NCBI GenBank assembly: GCA_947044405.1 | Contig: CAMRHE010000360.1 | Coordinates: 1,508,001 to 1,572,000, forward strand | Length of the DNA: 64,000 bases | Source of the DNA: Leptodactylus fallax | Taxonomy: Eukaryota > Chordata > Amphibia > Anura > Leptodactylidae | Reading direction: 5' to 3' | Shown here: positions 34,610 to 46,339 of the stretch, one piece after another | Layout of the letters: every line of letters starts with the position of its first letter | Position numbering within the stretch: the stretch's first letter is position 1 | Program-made: the position numbers and the translations under genes | The notes under the pieces: model-generated | What the model saw: the letters and a program-made list of their open reading frames with translations, nothing else | The model's database searches: none | Told to the model about the DNA's origin: nothing

Positions 34610-35475
34610 ATATGTAATATAATGCAAGAATATAGTGCCATATATCAGGGGCCCTCCTAGTGTAGCTTCTCTCTGTTCTGACTACTGATGGAGGTGGAGA
34701 ATGTGAGACCCTACTCTACTAACTCAGGGGCCTCTAATATGGTACTTATTACAATTACAGCACCTATAAAGTAGGCAGAGTGTCACCAAATGTACAAGAC
34801 GGACATGTGTAAAGATGAGGACATCATTTCTTCTGAGTTACGTTCTTTAATACTCCAGAGCTGCGCTCATAATTCTGCTGGTAGAGTCACTGGGGCACCA
34901 GTCTTAATAAACAGCCCAACGGGCGCAGGGAACTGGAGATTTATGAAGAGGCTGGCGTAGATTTCCATTCTATCTCACGCCCAAGGCTCCATCCATATTC
35001 GGTTAGAAGACTGGTGTAGAGGGATCTTAGCTGCCATTAAGTCTAAGACTTCTGTCAGGGCTATGATACTGAGCTCCACTTCCTCTTCTCAGGCTAGTGC
35101 CATCACGTCCATTGGTCATACAGCCATGCCGCTCTGCAGCCCCCCACACTTTACATAACTATTCTAACCCCATTATCAAATATTAAAGTTGATTTGGGAA
35201 AGTAGACCAATGAAAATTAAACTGGTTAAGTATTTGTTTGTTTTCTCCAGTAACAGTGCCCCACTTGTCCATAGGCTGTCCCTGGTATTGCAGCACAAAC
35301 TTGAAAAGGCCTGAGCTGTGATATTAACCAGAGCCCGTAGACAAGAACAGTGCTGTTTTTGGGAAATAATATTTTCTGATCTCAATAAACTCCTATGAGC
35401 TTTTATAGTGTGACCAGTAAGATGCAATATTGTGGGGCAGATTTATACAAATTCTGTACATGAAGCGGTACTCGC
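34610..35475. other. Copy C intron 2
   Basis: About 850 bp; 35260-35440 resembles GSTP intron 1 text (cttgtccataggctgtccctggtattgcag), i.e. a dispersed repeat. No gene seen. Confidence 0.4.
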
Positions 35476-35511
35476 CTCTAACTGGGAAGTAGGTTAATGT
35501 GTATCCAGACA
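35476..35511 (-). CDS. gstp1: GSTP copy C exon 2 (start-codon remainder, catalytic Tyr)
   Basis: TG TCT GGA TAC ACA … AGA G: the TG completes the ATG begun in exon 1, then SGYTLTYFPVR. The donor is GC (AGAG|GCGAGT), while the copy A exon has GT at the same place. GC-AG introns are a known minority class. Confidence 0.88.
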
Positions 35512-36099
35512 CTGGGGGTGAAAAACAGAGAAATTACTGTCATGTCTAGCGGTTGTACAGTATCTGCTCCCTATAATGGAAGAGCGCCACTCCTGTCCAC
35601 AGGCAGTGTCTGGTATTGCAGCATTCAAGTGAATGGGGATGGGATGCAGTTCTGATATAGATTATGGATAGACTCCATAAAGTAGCGCTCCCACAAAAAT
35701 GTATATTTCTGACCTGGTAGAAAGGTTCATGGTGTATGGCGAATAGTAGTGCAGGTAATCTTCTTACTGGTGGCTGGATTTGTGAGTTATCCACTCCCTT
35801 CTGGTCCTCAGCTGTGTCATGTGACCAATGCTCTGATGTCCAACAGACACAGCGTCTCATTTGCGGACAGGAACTCCTTGCATTCACTCCTAGGACAGGC
35901 TCGACATCAGGCTCATAGAAATGACTGGGAAGCTGACTTCATGTCCACACATAAGACGCTGCCGATTACAGTCTTGTCACATGACAGGGCTGAGGAGCAG
36001 ATAACTCACAACCAGAGGTGCCCAAACCTCACAAGATTCCCGAAGTGCTCTCTTCAGACCCCATCACATACAGATATACCACAGCAATATTAACATATT

Positions 36100-36747
36100 A
36101 GTGGGCCCAGTTCAAAGGTTTCCTAAGTGGGCCCCCCTATACAATTTAATGACCTCCACATAAAGTCCCTTGTCAGTCACCACTCAGTCAATATATTACA
36201 TCTATAGTCATGTCACTGGCATGGCGCTCATCACACCTCGCTGCCGCAGACATCACCAGCTGAAGCCTGAATGGTGGAGTGCGGATAGCGGATAGATCTG
36301 TGCTCCACCATTGTATTAAATATTAATCGTATCCTAAGGAGTTGAAGTCTCTACCTGCTGCCTGAAACAGCAGGAGAGCACCCGAAATGTGGGACTGTCC
36401 CGCTTGAGCCTATTTGGCTGAGGGGGCCCCCACTACTATGCAATGCATTGGCAACACTGCTTTACTCTGAAACAGCACCACTCAGAGGTGGGGTATTACA
36501 ACATTAAAGTAAATTGGACAAAACTGCAATACTAGATATAGCCTTTAAACATGAGAGGCGCTGTTTCTAATAAAAAAGCCTTTTCTCTAATTCTGGTCCT
36601 GTCATAATTTCACTTATTCAACTGGACCAGAAATGAGAAATCCTAGAAAACAGAAAATCATGGACAACATAAAGACCAGTAAGATGTACAGACGCCCCAA
36701 CTCTCTGCCCCCAGAATGCTAAGGCGGCACAAGCTGTGTCTTCTTAC
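36100..36747. other. Copy C intron 1
   Basis: 36480-36740 is nearly identical to copy B 21430-21710; the middle part (36090-36450) has no counterpart in B and no gene. Confidence 0.5.
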
Positions 36748-36800
36748 TTGTTAAGGTGAATGTATCTTCTCCTGGAGCTTTCCTGTATCACCTGGACGCG
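36748..36800 (-). other. gstp1: GSTP copy C exon 1 (5' UTR)
   Basis: Ends CACCTTAACAA|GTAAG. Transcription start estimated about 27-30 bp downstream of the TATA box. Supplies the A of the ATG. Confidence 0.75.
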
Positions 36801-36826
36801 CCTGTTCTGTGCCTTTCAGCTGTCGG

Positions 36827-36857
36827 TTTATATAGAAAGTGACTTGTGCTGAGTCAC
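36827..36857 (-). promoter_or_regulatory. GSTP copy C core promoter: TATA box and ARE
   Basis: TATATAAA at 36827-36834 and GTGACTCAGCA at 36847-36857. The ARE (Nrf2/small Maf, AP-1 compatible) predicts electrophile-inducible transcription, as in mammalian GSTP1. The block is conserved with copy B. Confidence 0.87.
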
Positions 36858-37269
36858 AATGACAGCAATACAGCATATAGCATAAGGGGAGGGGCAATCC
36901 ATCTATAGGTAGCGAGGCAGCCGGACGTACTCTTGTCCTGTACTGTCAGGTGGTAAAGATTCAGCCTGTAGATAAAGGAGATGGAACTGCACAAAGACAA
37001 GAACAAACTCATTGTATAAGGATTTATTAAACCCAAAAAGTTCACAGACATGACATTTCCTTCTGTGAAAAAAGTAAGTGCCACCCATGTATCACTAGTG
37101 TAAAGAACTAAAGGGGCCCATACACAATAGACTAAAGGTGATTGAATGGATGAATCCACCATAATGATTGTTCGTTGTTTTGGCTGATCTGATCGATACA
37201 GCATCGTCATTGGGCAAAGAGACATTATTTTAGCCGGTCGATACCTGTCAACATCTGGCAAGAAGGCAG

Positions 37270-39602
37270 GTCAGGTGTCGATAAGGTCTGTTTGGTGAGA
37301 TAAGTTACCTTGGTTTCAGGCCTGTTTGGTAAGATAACTTACCTTGGCGTCAGGTTGTTTGGTGAGATAACTTACCTTGGCGTCAGGTTGTTTGCTGAGA
37401 TAACTTACCTTGGTGTCAGGTTGTTTGCTGAGATAACTTACCTTGATGTCAGGCCTGTTTGGTAAGATAACTTACCTTGGCGTCAGGTTGTTTGGTGAGT
37501 TAACTTACCTTGGTGTCAGGTCTGTTTGGTGAGATAACTTACCTTGGTGTCAAGTCTGTTTGCTGAGATAACTTACCTTGGTGTCAGGTTGTTTTGTGAG
37601 ATAACTTACCTTGGTGTCAGGTCTGTTTGGTGAGATAACTTACCTTGGTGTCAGGTCTGTTTGCTGAGATAACTTACCTTGGTGTCAGGTTGTTTGCTGA
37701 GATAACTTACCTTGGTGTCAGGTTGTTTGGTGAGATAACTTACCTTGGTGTCAGGTTGTTTGGTGAGATAACTTACCTTGGTGTCAGGTCTGTCTGGTGA
37801 GATAACTTACCTAGGTGTCAGGTCTGTTTGGTGAGATAACTTACCTTGCTGTCAGGTTGTTTGGTGGTGAGATAACTTACCTTGGTGTCAGGTTGTTTGC
37901 TGAGATAACTTACCTTGGTGTCAGGCCTGTTTGGTAAGATAACTTACCTTGGTGTCAGGTCTGTTTGGTGAGATAACTTACCTTGGCGTCAGGTTGTTTG
38001 CTGAGATAACTTACCTTGGTGTCAGGCCTGTTTGGTAAGATAACTTACCTTGGTGTCAGGTCTGTCTGGTGAGATAACTTACCTTGGTGTCAGGTTGTTT
38101 GCTGAGATAACTTACCTTGGTGTCAGGTTGTTTGCTGAGATAACTTACCTTGGTGTCAGGTTGTTTGCTGAGATAACTTACCTTGGTGTCAGGTTGTTTG
38201 GTGAGATAACTTACCTTGGTGTCAGGTTGTTTGGTGAGATAACTTACCTAGGTGTCAGGTCTGTTTGGTGAGATAACTTACCTTGCTGTCAGGTTGTTTG
38301 GTGGTGAGATAACTTACCTTGGTGTCAGGTTGTTTGCTGAGATAACTTACCTTGATTTCAGGCCTGTTTGGTGAGATAACTTACCTTGGTGTCAGGCCTG
38401 TTTGGTAAGATAACTTACCTTGGTGTCAGGCCTGTTTGGTGAGATAACTTACCTTGGTGTCAGGTCTGTCTGGTGAGATAACTTACCTTGGTGTCAGGTT
38501 GTTTGGTGAGATAACTTACCTTGGTGTCAGGTCTGTTTGGTGAGATAACTTACCTTTGTGTCAGGTCTATATGGTGAGATAACTTACCTTGGTGTCAGGT
38601 TGTTTGCTGAGATAACCTACCTTGGTGTCAGGTCTGTTTGGTGAGATAACTTACCTTGGTGTCAGGTTGTTTGGTGAGATAACTTACCTTGGTGTCAGGT
38701 CTGTTTGCTGAGATAACTTACCTTGGTGTCAGGCCTGTTTGGTGAGATAACTTACCTTGGTGTCAGGTCTGTCTGGTGAGATAACTTACCTTGGTGTCAG
38801 GTTGTTTGGTGAGATAACTTACCTTGGTGTCAGGTCTATATGGTGAGATAACTTACCTTGGTGTCAGGTTGTTTGCTGAGATAACTTACCTTGGTGTCAG
38901 GTTGTTTGGTGAGATAACTTACCTTGGTGTCAGGTTGTTTGGTGAGATAACTTACCTTGGTGTCAGGTTGCTTGCTGAGATAACTTACCTTGGTGTCAGG
39001 CCTGTTTGGTGAGATAACTTACCTTGGTGTCAGGTTATTTGCTGAGATAACTTACCTTGGTGTCAGGTTGTTTGGTGAGATAACTTACCTTGGTGTCAGG
39101 TCTGTTTGGTGAGATAACTTACCTTTGTGTCAGGTCTATATGGTGAGATAACTTACCTTGGTGTCAGGTTGTTTGCTGAGATAACTTACCTTGGTGTCAG
39201 GTCTGTTTGGTGAGATAACTTACCTTGGTGTCAGGTTGTTTGGTGAGATAACTTACCTTGGTGTCAGGTCTGTTTGCTGAGATAACTTACCTTGGTGTCA
39301 GGCCTGTTTGGTGAGATAACTTACCTTGGTGTCAGGTCTGTCTGGTGAGAGAACTTACCTTGGTGTCAGGTTGTTTGGTGAGATAACTTACCTTGGTGTC
39401 AGGTCTATATGGTGAGATAACTTACCTTGGTGTCAGGTTGTTTGCTGAGATAACTTACCTTGGTGTCAGGTTGTTTGGTGAGATAACTTACCTTGGTGTC
39501 AGGTTGTTTGGTGAGATAACTTACCTTGGTGTCAGGTCTGTTTGCTGAGATAACTTACCTTGGTGTCAGGTTATTTGCTGAGATAACTTACCTTGTTGTC
39601 CA
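37270..39602 (-). repeat. 33-35 bp satellite, about 70 units, upstream of GSTP copy C
   Basis: Unit gagataacttaccttggtg then tcaggttgtttgct. Variants include tcaggcctgtttggt, tcaggtctgtttggt and tctatatggt, with higher-order blocks (38460-38850 repeats at 39060-39440). On the minus strand almost every unit reads AAGGTAAGTT, a consensus 5' splice site. The array starts about 410 bp upstream of the copy C TATA box. Confidence 0.95.
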
Positions 39603-40782
39603 TGGTAGTGCTTAATAGTTATTCTAGTACAACCAGGATACCAGCAGTCATAGGGTGAAGTGTTGCACCTATCTGGGCAATGGTCTTACACATCCAGCTT
39701 GGCCACTAAGCACAAGAATCAAAGAGAGACTGATTCATGGAAGTCTATAGTCTATATCTAACTTGGGTGCAATGTGGGCAGTTGGAACATAGATGGTCCA
39801 AGAGGAAGACGCAGCTTGGAGATCGGGAAGACAGAAAGAGTGGAGACTGAACACTGGAGTCTGGAGAGACCTAGAAGAGATGCAGAGGGGTTGAAATGGG
39901 AGCTCAGTACTTGACGGCGAATGGCAGCAAACGTGAAGCAGAGGGGTCATAGCAGCACGTTGAGCTCCACGTGGGGAGAGGGAGACTCCCCTTGCACAGG
40001 CCAGACGGCTGAAGACCACAAGTGGAGGATCTTATTGTTATTCTTCTTTACTAGTTCCTTTTCCCAAGTTGTTCTACGTTTTGAATTACTAGTAATCATG
40101 TTGACTCTTCCACCCCAATTGTCGTCTTTGTGTCACTTTACTCACTTACACTTTCCAGCCCGTCTTGTAATAGATAGAGTACATTCTTTATCATATGACT
40201 AGGACCATAAAAGATCTGATAACTCCACAAAGAAATGGCGTAAAGAAGGGTTCTTGATCAACCATAACTTCACAAAGAAATGACATATCAATGCCTAAAT
40301 CCAACCAACACACTGATATTGTTTGTAAGATGATGATATACATTATATCCGTGTGTATTATTACACTTGACACTAGTGATCAGGCCCGCAGATAGATCAC
40401 TACTTTATGCTTTGTTGTCACCAGCTACTCCTAGAAATGATAACTCGATAGATAAAACTGAAAAGAAATGTGAAGAACGATCTGACGAAAAGCTCCGAAT
40501 CGAAAGACTGAGGATAAATAACACCGCCATACAATGTCTAATAATATTTCTATACTGCATCCTAGTCATATTGCCATATAGTACTAACAATAATAATCTT
40601 TACATATCCGCAGAGCGATGAGACATACAGAGACAGGACCGTAAGAACCGCTGCTCAGTACATGGTGCTTACTTTGTCAAGGGGAGTGGCCCCTTGTGTT
40701 GGCGTGGGGAATATAAATAAAGCTGATTGAAACCATCACCCAACTACTATCTGAGCCAACCTGGATAACAAGGATAGTGAGT
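39603..40782. other. Unassigned region with a small membrane-anchor-like ORF
   Basis: No recognised gene. An 84-codon plus-strand ORF (40367-40621) has a charged Lys/Glu/Arg stretch followed by a hydrophobic IQCLIIFLYCILVIL segment. Shortly after comes ggaatataaataaagctgattg, which looks like a TATA or poly-A element of an LTR. It may be a remnant of an LTR element, but I cannot assign it. Confidence 0.3.
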
Positions 40783-41454
40783 TAAAGGGGTTGTCCAGGA
40801 TAAATTGTTACTTTAATACTAAACTAAACACCCTCCCCATGCCTAACTTCTAACTAACTTACTTTATCAAAAATGTTTTTTCTGCCCAGATCTGATTTCC
40901 CAGTGACATTCCATTTCCCCGTTTCCGGAAACGCAATGTCACCAAAACTACCCCCAGCCGCACCCCATCATACTTACCTGTCTTCATGTCCTGATCTTCT
41001 GGGCACGAATCGTCACTTCCTTCGCTTCTGCTGACGCCTGCAGATGGCTCTATTGCGCAGGCGCCAGCAGTCAGAAGGATCTCCATGCCCAGATCTGGAC
41101 AGGAAGACAGGTAAGTATGTTTGGGTGGGGGGGTGGACTGAGTTAGTTAGTTAGGTAGGGCTGGTAGTTCATGGGCTAGCTAGGGAAACACGGAGGGGGT
41201 GTGAGGGAGGGGGGAGGCAGAGTGAGGGGGATCTGGTTGAAGAGCAATGCATCATGATAGTTGTAGGATAAGACAGCAGGAAGCTACCCATGTAAACAAA
41301 TGCAGAAGATGCCAGGAGCTCCCAGAGAAACTCAAAAATTACTCAAAACACTGCTAAAGGTATTTGGATGCACTTATTAAGCCATTAATAGAACTAACAG
41401 ACCTTTTTTTAAAAAAAGTTTTTTTGCACGGAAAACCCCTTTAATTGCTGCATG
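40783..41454. mobile_element. TTAA MITE, copy 2
   Basis: ttaaaggggttgtccaggat at the left, ggaaaacccctttaa at the right; same family as 27824-28676 in the opposite orientation. Confidence 0.82.
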
Positions 41455-41890
41455 ACCAGACCATTTCCCTGGTCCATAACCACATTTTCAGCACATTTTC
41501 AGGTTTTTTGGTACACGTGGATTAGAAGCCTATAACTATATTTTTTTTCATTTGGGTAATTCAAATAATTTTTGCATTTTTTTTTTAACTTTACTTTTGT
41601 CATTTATATTTTTGCACATTTTTCCTTTTTTTTAGGGCTACTAAAAAATTTCCCTCCTCATTACGGTCAATTTTCATGTAGAGGATTTTATTGGGGTGTG
41701 ACTAGAACCTGTGCGGTGGGCGAGGTAGTGACATTTTTTAATTTATTTTTTCTTTGCTTAATTTTTATTTCTTTTTCTTTATACTTCGTGTCTGCCATGT
41801 CAGTAGACCTTTGTGCCCTCATTTTAGCAGGACATTTCTTTTATTTTCTGCAGATTTCTCCTGTGACTGTAAAATCTGAATAACCTAACT
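41454..41890. repeat. Dispersed repeat family, copy 2
   Basis: Matches 45876-46310 over its length (gctgcatgacc, ccatttccctggtccataac, cattacg-tcaattttcatgt, aggtagtgacat). T-rich, non-coding. Confidence 0.75.
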
Positions 41891-43023
41891 TGATCAACAA
41901 ATCTAAAAATTGCACAACATCTTCTCAGAATGAAGCCCAACCGGTTCAGTATTAGTAACTCCTGGCACCCCGGGGACAGGTGAGTATGTTTTTTTTTAAA
42001 AAAAAACCAAAAAAAACATTTTTCACCTCCTCAGTCTAACAAAAAATTTATCCTGTACAAGCCCTTTAAGCTTATCTAAAAGTATGGGCTGCCATGTTAT
42101 ACAGAATTGCATCAAAACTGCCAAAGCAAAATCTGCCATTCCCCTCCACCTCTATAAAGATCTATATGAGGGGAATCTCCCATTTGGGACCGCCATAAAT
42201 CAGCTGGAGGACAGGGGGTCTACAAAGAGTGTTTCTGCATTCTGAGGAGTCGGCACATCTACAGGTATGTATTAGTTGAGTAGAGTATCAGTTGCAGTGG
42301 GTGCCATGCTTCATGTGGCTTCATGTGGCGGCGCAGCAACTCCGGATGAGCAGTGTGGAGAAGACACAGTCCAGAATAGGCCCAATAGTGGCCTTACTGC
42401 TCATGGTGACTTTTGGCTCCAAATCCTCTTTCACGCCCTAGGCCAGCACAGTGATGAGGGAGTCTCATGGAAGTGACGGTGTTGAGTCCCTCGTGGCATT
42501 CCCTGCTACTCATCTACTGTGTAATAGTTTATTGGGGTGCCCTTGATGTCAGATGTGAATAAAGCACACGACACAAGATGGCAGTAGAAACAGTTTACTT
42601 AGCTGGATTTATCCAGTTACAGAACAACACGGAGGCATAATACACTTACAGCCACAGGTTCCCCACGTATGTCACTTTACACATAAGAACAGAAGGGGCT
42701 ATGCTCTTCACCCCTTCTTCAATCCTCTTCCACTGTGGTGATTTGGGGCAACCTCTGGGACTTACCCCATCTTTCCAACTTCTACTGGAAAAATGCGGGG
42801 CACATCTTGGCTATGGATTCCTAAGATTCCACACTGGTCAGCAGTAGAAATGTTTAATACTCAGCAGGTTAGGAAGTCTTAGCTCAGCAAGCATTGGGTC
42901 AAGTGACATGGGAGTGCCTGTTAGCCCTATCTGCCACTAAGTAGGCTACAGAGCTGAAGATGCTCCACGAGAAGCTAAATCATCCTCTCCTAATGCTAGC
43001 TACGGACATCCTCAACCAGGAAA
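41891..43023. other. Unassigned; possible LTR-like sequence
   Basis: No gene. 42480-43020 contains ccccaataaac on the minus strand and may be part of an LTR interrupted by the Tc1 element, but no ends or partner were identified. Confidence 0.3.
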
Positions 43024-43025
43024 TA

Positions 43026-44674
43026 CAGTCATATGAAAAAGTTTGGGCACCCCTATTAATCTTAATCATTTTTAGTTCTAAATATTTGGGTGTTTGCAAC
43101 AGCCATTTCAATTTGATATATCTAATAACGGATGGACACAGTAATATTTCAGGATTGAAATGAGGTTTGTTGTACTAACAGAAAATGTGCAATATGCATT
43201 AAACCAAAATTTGACCGGTGCAAAAGTATGGGCACCTCAACAGAAAAGTCACATTAATATTTAGTAGATCCTCCTTTTGCAAAAATAACAGCCTCTAGTC
43301 GCTTCCTGTAGCTTTTAATCAGTTCCTGGATCCTGGATGAAGGTATTTTTGACCATTCCTCTTTACAAAACAATTCCAGTTCAGTTAAGTTTGATGGTCG
43401 CCGAGCATGGACAGCCCGCTTCAAATTATCCCACAGATGTTCAATGATATTCAGGTCTGGGGACTGGGATGGCCATTCCAGAACATTGTAATTGTTCCTC
43501 TGCATGAATGCCTGAGTAGATTTGGAGCTGTGTTTTGGATCATTGTCTTGCTGAAATATCCATCCCCGGCGTAACTTCAAATTCGTCACTGATTCTTGTA
43601 CATTATTCTAAAGAATCTGCTGATACTGAGTTGAATCCATGCGACCCTCAACTTTAACAAGATTCCCGGTGCCGGCATTGGCCACACAGCCCCAAAGCAT
43701 GATGGAACCTCCACCAAATGTTACAGTGGGTAGCAAGTGTTTTCCTTGGAATGCTGTGTTTTTTGGACGCCATGCATAACGCCTTTTTGTATGACCAAAC
43801 AACTCAATCTTTGTTTCATCAGTCCACAGGACCTTCTTCCAAAATGAAGCTGGCTTGTCCAAATGTGCTTTTGCATACCTCAGGCGACTCTGTTTGTGGC
43901 GTGCTTTCAGAAACGGCTTCTTTCGCATCACTCTCCCATACAGCTTCTCCTTGTGCAAAGTGTGCTGTATTGTTGACCGATGCACAGTGACACCATCTGC
44001 AGCAAGATGATGCTGCAGCTCTTTGGAGGTGGTCTGTGGATTGTCCTTGACTGTTCTCACCATTCTTCTTCTCTGCCTTTCTGATATTTTTCTTGGCCTG
44101 CCACTTCTGGGCTTAACAAGAACTGTCCCTGTGGTCTTCCATTTCCTTACTATGTTCCTCACAGTGGAAACTGACAGGTTAAATCTCTGAGACAACTTTT
44201 TGTATCCTTCCCCTGAACAACTATGTTGAACAATCTTTGTTTTCAGATCATTTGAGAGTTGTTTTGAGGAGCCCATGATGCCACTCTTCAGAGGAGATTC
44301 AAATAGGAGAACAACTTGCAATTGGCCACCTTAAATACCTTTTCTCATGATTGGATACACCTGGCTATGAAGTTCAAAGCTCAGTGAGATTACAAAACCA
44401 ATTTTGTGCTTCAGTAAATCAGTAAAAAGTAGTTAGGAGTATTCAAATCAATAAAATGATAAGGGTACCCAAATTTTTGCACCGGTCAAATTTTGGTTTA
44501 ATGCATATTGCACATTTTCTGTTAGTACAATAAACCTCATTTCAATCCTGAAATATTACTGTGTCCATCAGTTATTAGATATATCAAATTGAAATGGCTG
44601 TTGCAAACACCCAAATATTTAGAACTAAAAATGATTAAGATTAATAGGAGTGCCCAAACTTTTTCATATGACTG
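43026..44674 (-). mobile_element. Tc1-like transposon, full length with long TIRs
   Basis: 1649 bp flanked by TA (43024-43025, 44675-44676). TIRs of roughly 210 bp begin cagtcatatgaaaaagtttg and contain a second inner motif (accggtcaaattttggttta). The transposase, on the minus strand, has one stop codon. Confidence 0.95.
43254..44276 (-). pseudogene. Tc1-family transposase with single in-frame TAG
   Basis: About 340 codons from MGSSKQLSNDLKTKIVQ; I prefer this ATG (44274-44276) to the upstream one at 44321. Bipartite HTH (KKLSQRFNLSVSTVRNIVRK; GRPRKIS). The DD34E triad is WTDETKIELFG, QQDNDPKHSSKS and NIIEHLWDNLK. TAG at 43608-43610 falls between QYQQIL and NNVQES, in continuous frame, so only one nonsense mutation separates it from an open transposase. 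It cuts and pastes at TA in the nucleus. Confidence 0.93.
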
Positions 44675-44676
44675 TA

Positions 44677-45875
44677 CCTCATTGGCTAAAGCCTGGAGGT
44701 GGCTCCGAGCAAGCACTAAGCTTCACCTGTAGTATCCCACTGGGAGCACTACAAAAAGTTTATGTTTCGTCTCTGCAGTTGATTGACATGGTTAACACGG
44801 TTATATGTATATACTGTTTATATCTTTAATAGGCTGAACCACTTTACAATGGGTGCTGAGAGATGGTACAACCCAAACAGAGAGAGTTCTGGGGTGGAAA
44901 GGAGATCAGGAGTCTGGTGAGTGAGAAGAGACTGAGCCACAGTCTGAGCTAGACAGGAGAAGTGTCAACCAGAGCAGCCCCATGTCATTTCAGCAGTCAG
45001 GAGATGGGATTAATATCTGCTCAACTTGTGGTCAAAAGAGAAGTGTGACAGAGAAGAATATGAGGATAAGTGTTATGGAGCTACAACCCTGCCTGAGCCT
45101 TGGGACAGACAGGGGAAGCCTGCTGATCTACACCCCACAGTGGGAATCTGTAGAGACTTTGCAGAGTTTGTCAGAGAGTATTGCATACTGTTTAAAGTGA
45201 AGATTACGCCAGAAAGTGAGATGCAGACTGTCAACGAGTGTGCCCTTTATCAATTCAGCCCAAACCTTCAGTGGAAGCTCCATAAGAATTGTACCCCCAG
45301 TAACTTTCACCCTGTTCTACCTCAAGTAAGGACTGTTCTTCATACCTCTTGTCTCCTTAAACTCATACCTGCACGACCATCATGGACACTCCAACCTCCA
45401 CCAGGCTCAGGAGGGCATATAACTACTAGGACGTGACCTGGGGAAAACACCACCACCACCATCAGCTACCCTGCATGCCCCCTCAGCACTGCAGCAGCCT
45501 TGGAGGTGAGCTGGAGGATTTGGTCACTGTGGCCACTGCAAGTGCTAATACTCCCAACCTCTTTAAGGTCCATGATGGTGATCGCTGGGTCCGATGCCAC
45601 AAGTCACATCTGGACATATAGAGATTACCTGGTTTTGCTGGTAGGGTTTCCATCATTACTAACACTGGCTATACCTGTCTTTCTATGTCCTCCTCGGACC
45701 ACATAACCTGTATTTTTACTCATTCTTTGTGACTTTAGCTAACTCATGGTGAGTTCAGCATCTGCAGGAGGAGGGTGTGAGCAGCTGCGACTGAGCATTA
45801 CTGTCCCGGGGAACTAGACTGGGTTGTCATCAACAAGGGCTGAGGACTATGACAAATGACAAGGATAGTGAGTTA
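44677..45875 (+). other. Unassigned retroelement-like coding remnant
   Basis: Overlapping plus-strand frames at 44982-45621 (WDRQGKPADLHPTVGICRDF, RPSWTLQPPPGSGGHITT, VHDGDRWVRCHKSHLDI) look like decayed protein-coding sequence with frame changes, but match no family I can name. It is followed by about 200 bp (45680-45875) repeated at 47728-47925. Confidence 0.35.
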
Positions 45876-45876
45876 C
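45680..45876. repeat. 200-bp duplicated segment, copy 1
   Basis: Shares catggtgagttcagca, gagcattactgtcc and gaactagactgggttgtcat with 47728-47925, same orientation. Confidence 0.85.
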
Positions 45877-46310
45877 CCGCTGCATGACCGGGCCATTTCC
45901 CTGGTCCATAACCACATTTTCAGTTTTTTTGGTACACGCGGTTTTGAAATCTATAACTTTTTTTTTCATTTGGGTTATTCAAATAATTTTTGCATTTTTT
46001 TGGGCTTTATTTTTTTGTCATTTATATTTTTGCACGTTTTTCCTTTTTTTTCAGGGCTACTAAAAAAAAATTTTTTCAAAAACAGTGTTCCGTGTTCATT
46101 ACGATCAATTTTCATGTAGAAGATTTTGCCGGATTGGGAACAGAACCTGTGAGGTGGGTGTGGTAGTGACATTTTTTTAAATTTTGTTTGAAATTTTTAT
46201 TGCTTTTTTTATACATTATATCTGCCATAAGTTCACAATAGACCTTTGTGTGCTCATTTTAGCAGGACATTTGTCTTATTTTCTGCAGATTTCTCCCATA
46301 ACTAATATAT
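45876..46310. repeat. Dispersed repeat family, copy 3
   Basis: Paralogous to 41454-41890. Confidence 0.75.
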
Positions 46311-46339
46311 TATCCACAGTCACAGGATGAATACAACCT

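Noticed and set aside
38050..39012. Plus-strand ORFs EITYLGVRLF repeats as a repeat protein
   Set aside because: Translation of the 33-bp satellite; open only because the unit is a multiple of three and variants of 34-35 bp break it.
37270..39602. CRISPR-like array of about 33-bp repeats
   Set aside because: There are no spacers, units are head-to-tail, the DNA is vertebrate and there are no cas genes.
39735..40202. Exons of a host gene in the 39.6-40.8 kb gap
   Set aside because: Short ORFs on both strands without splice-flanked domains or recognisable protein similarity.
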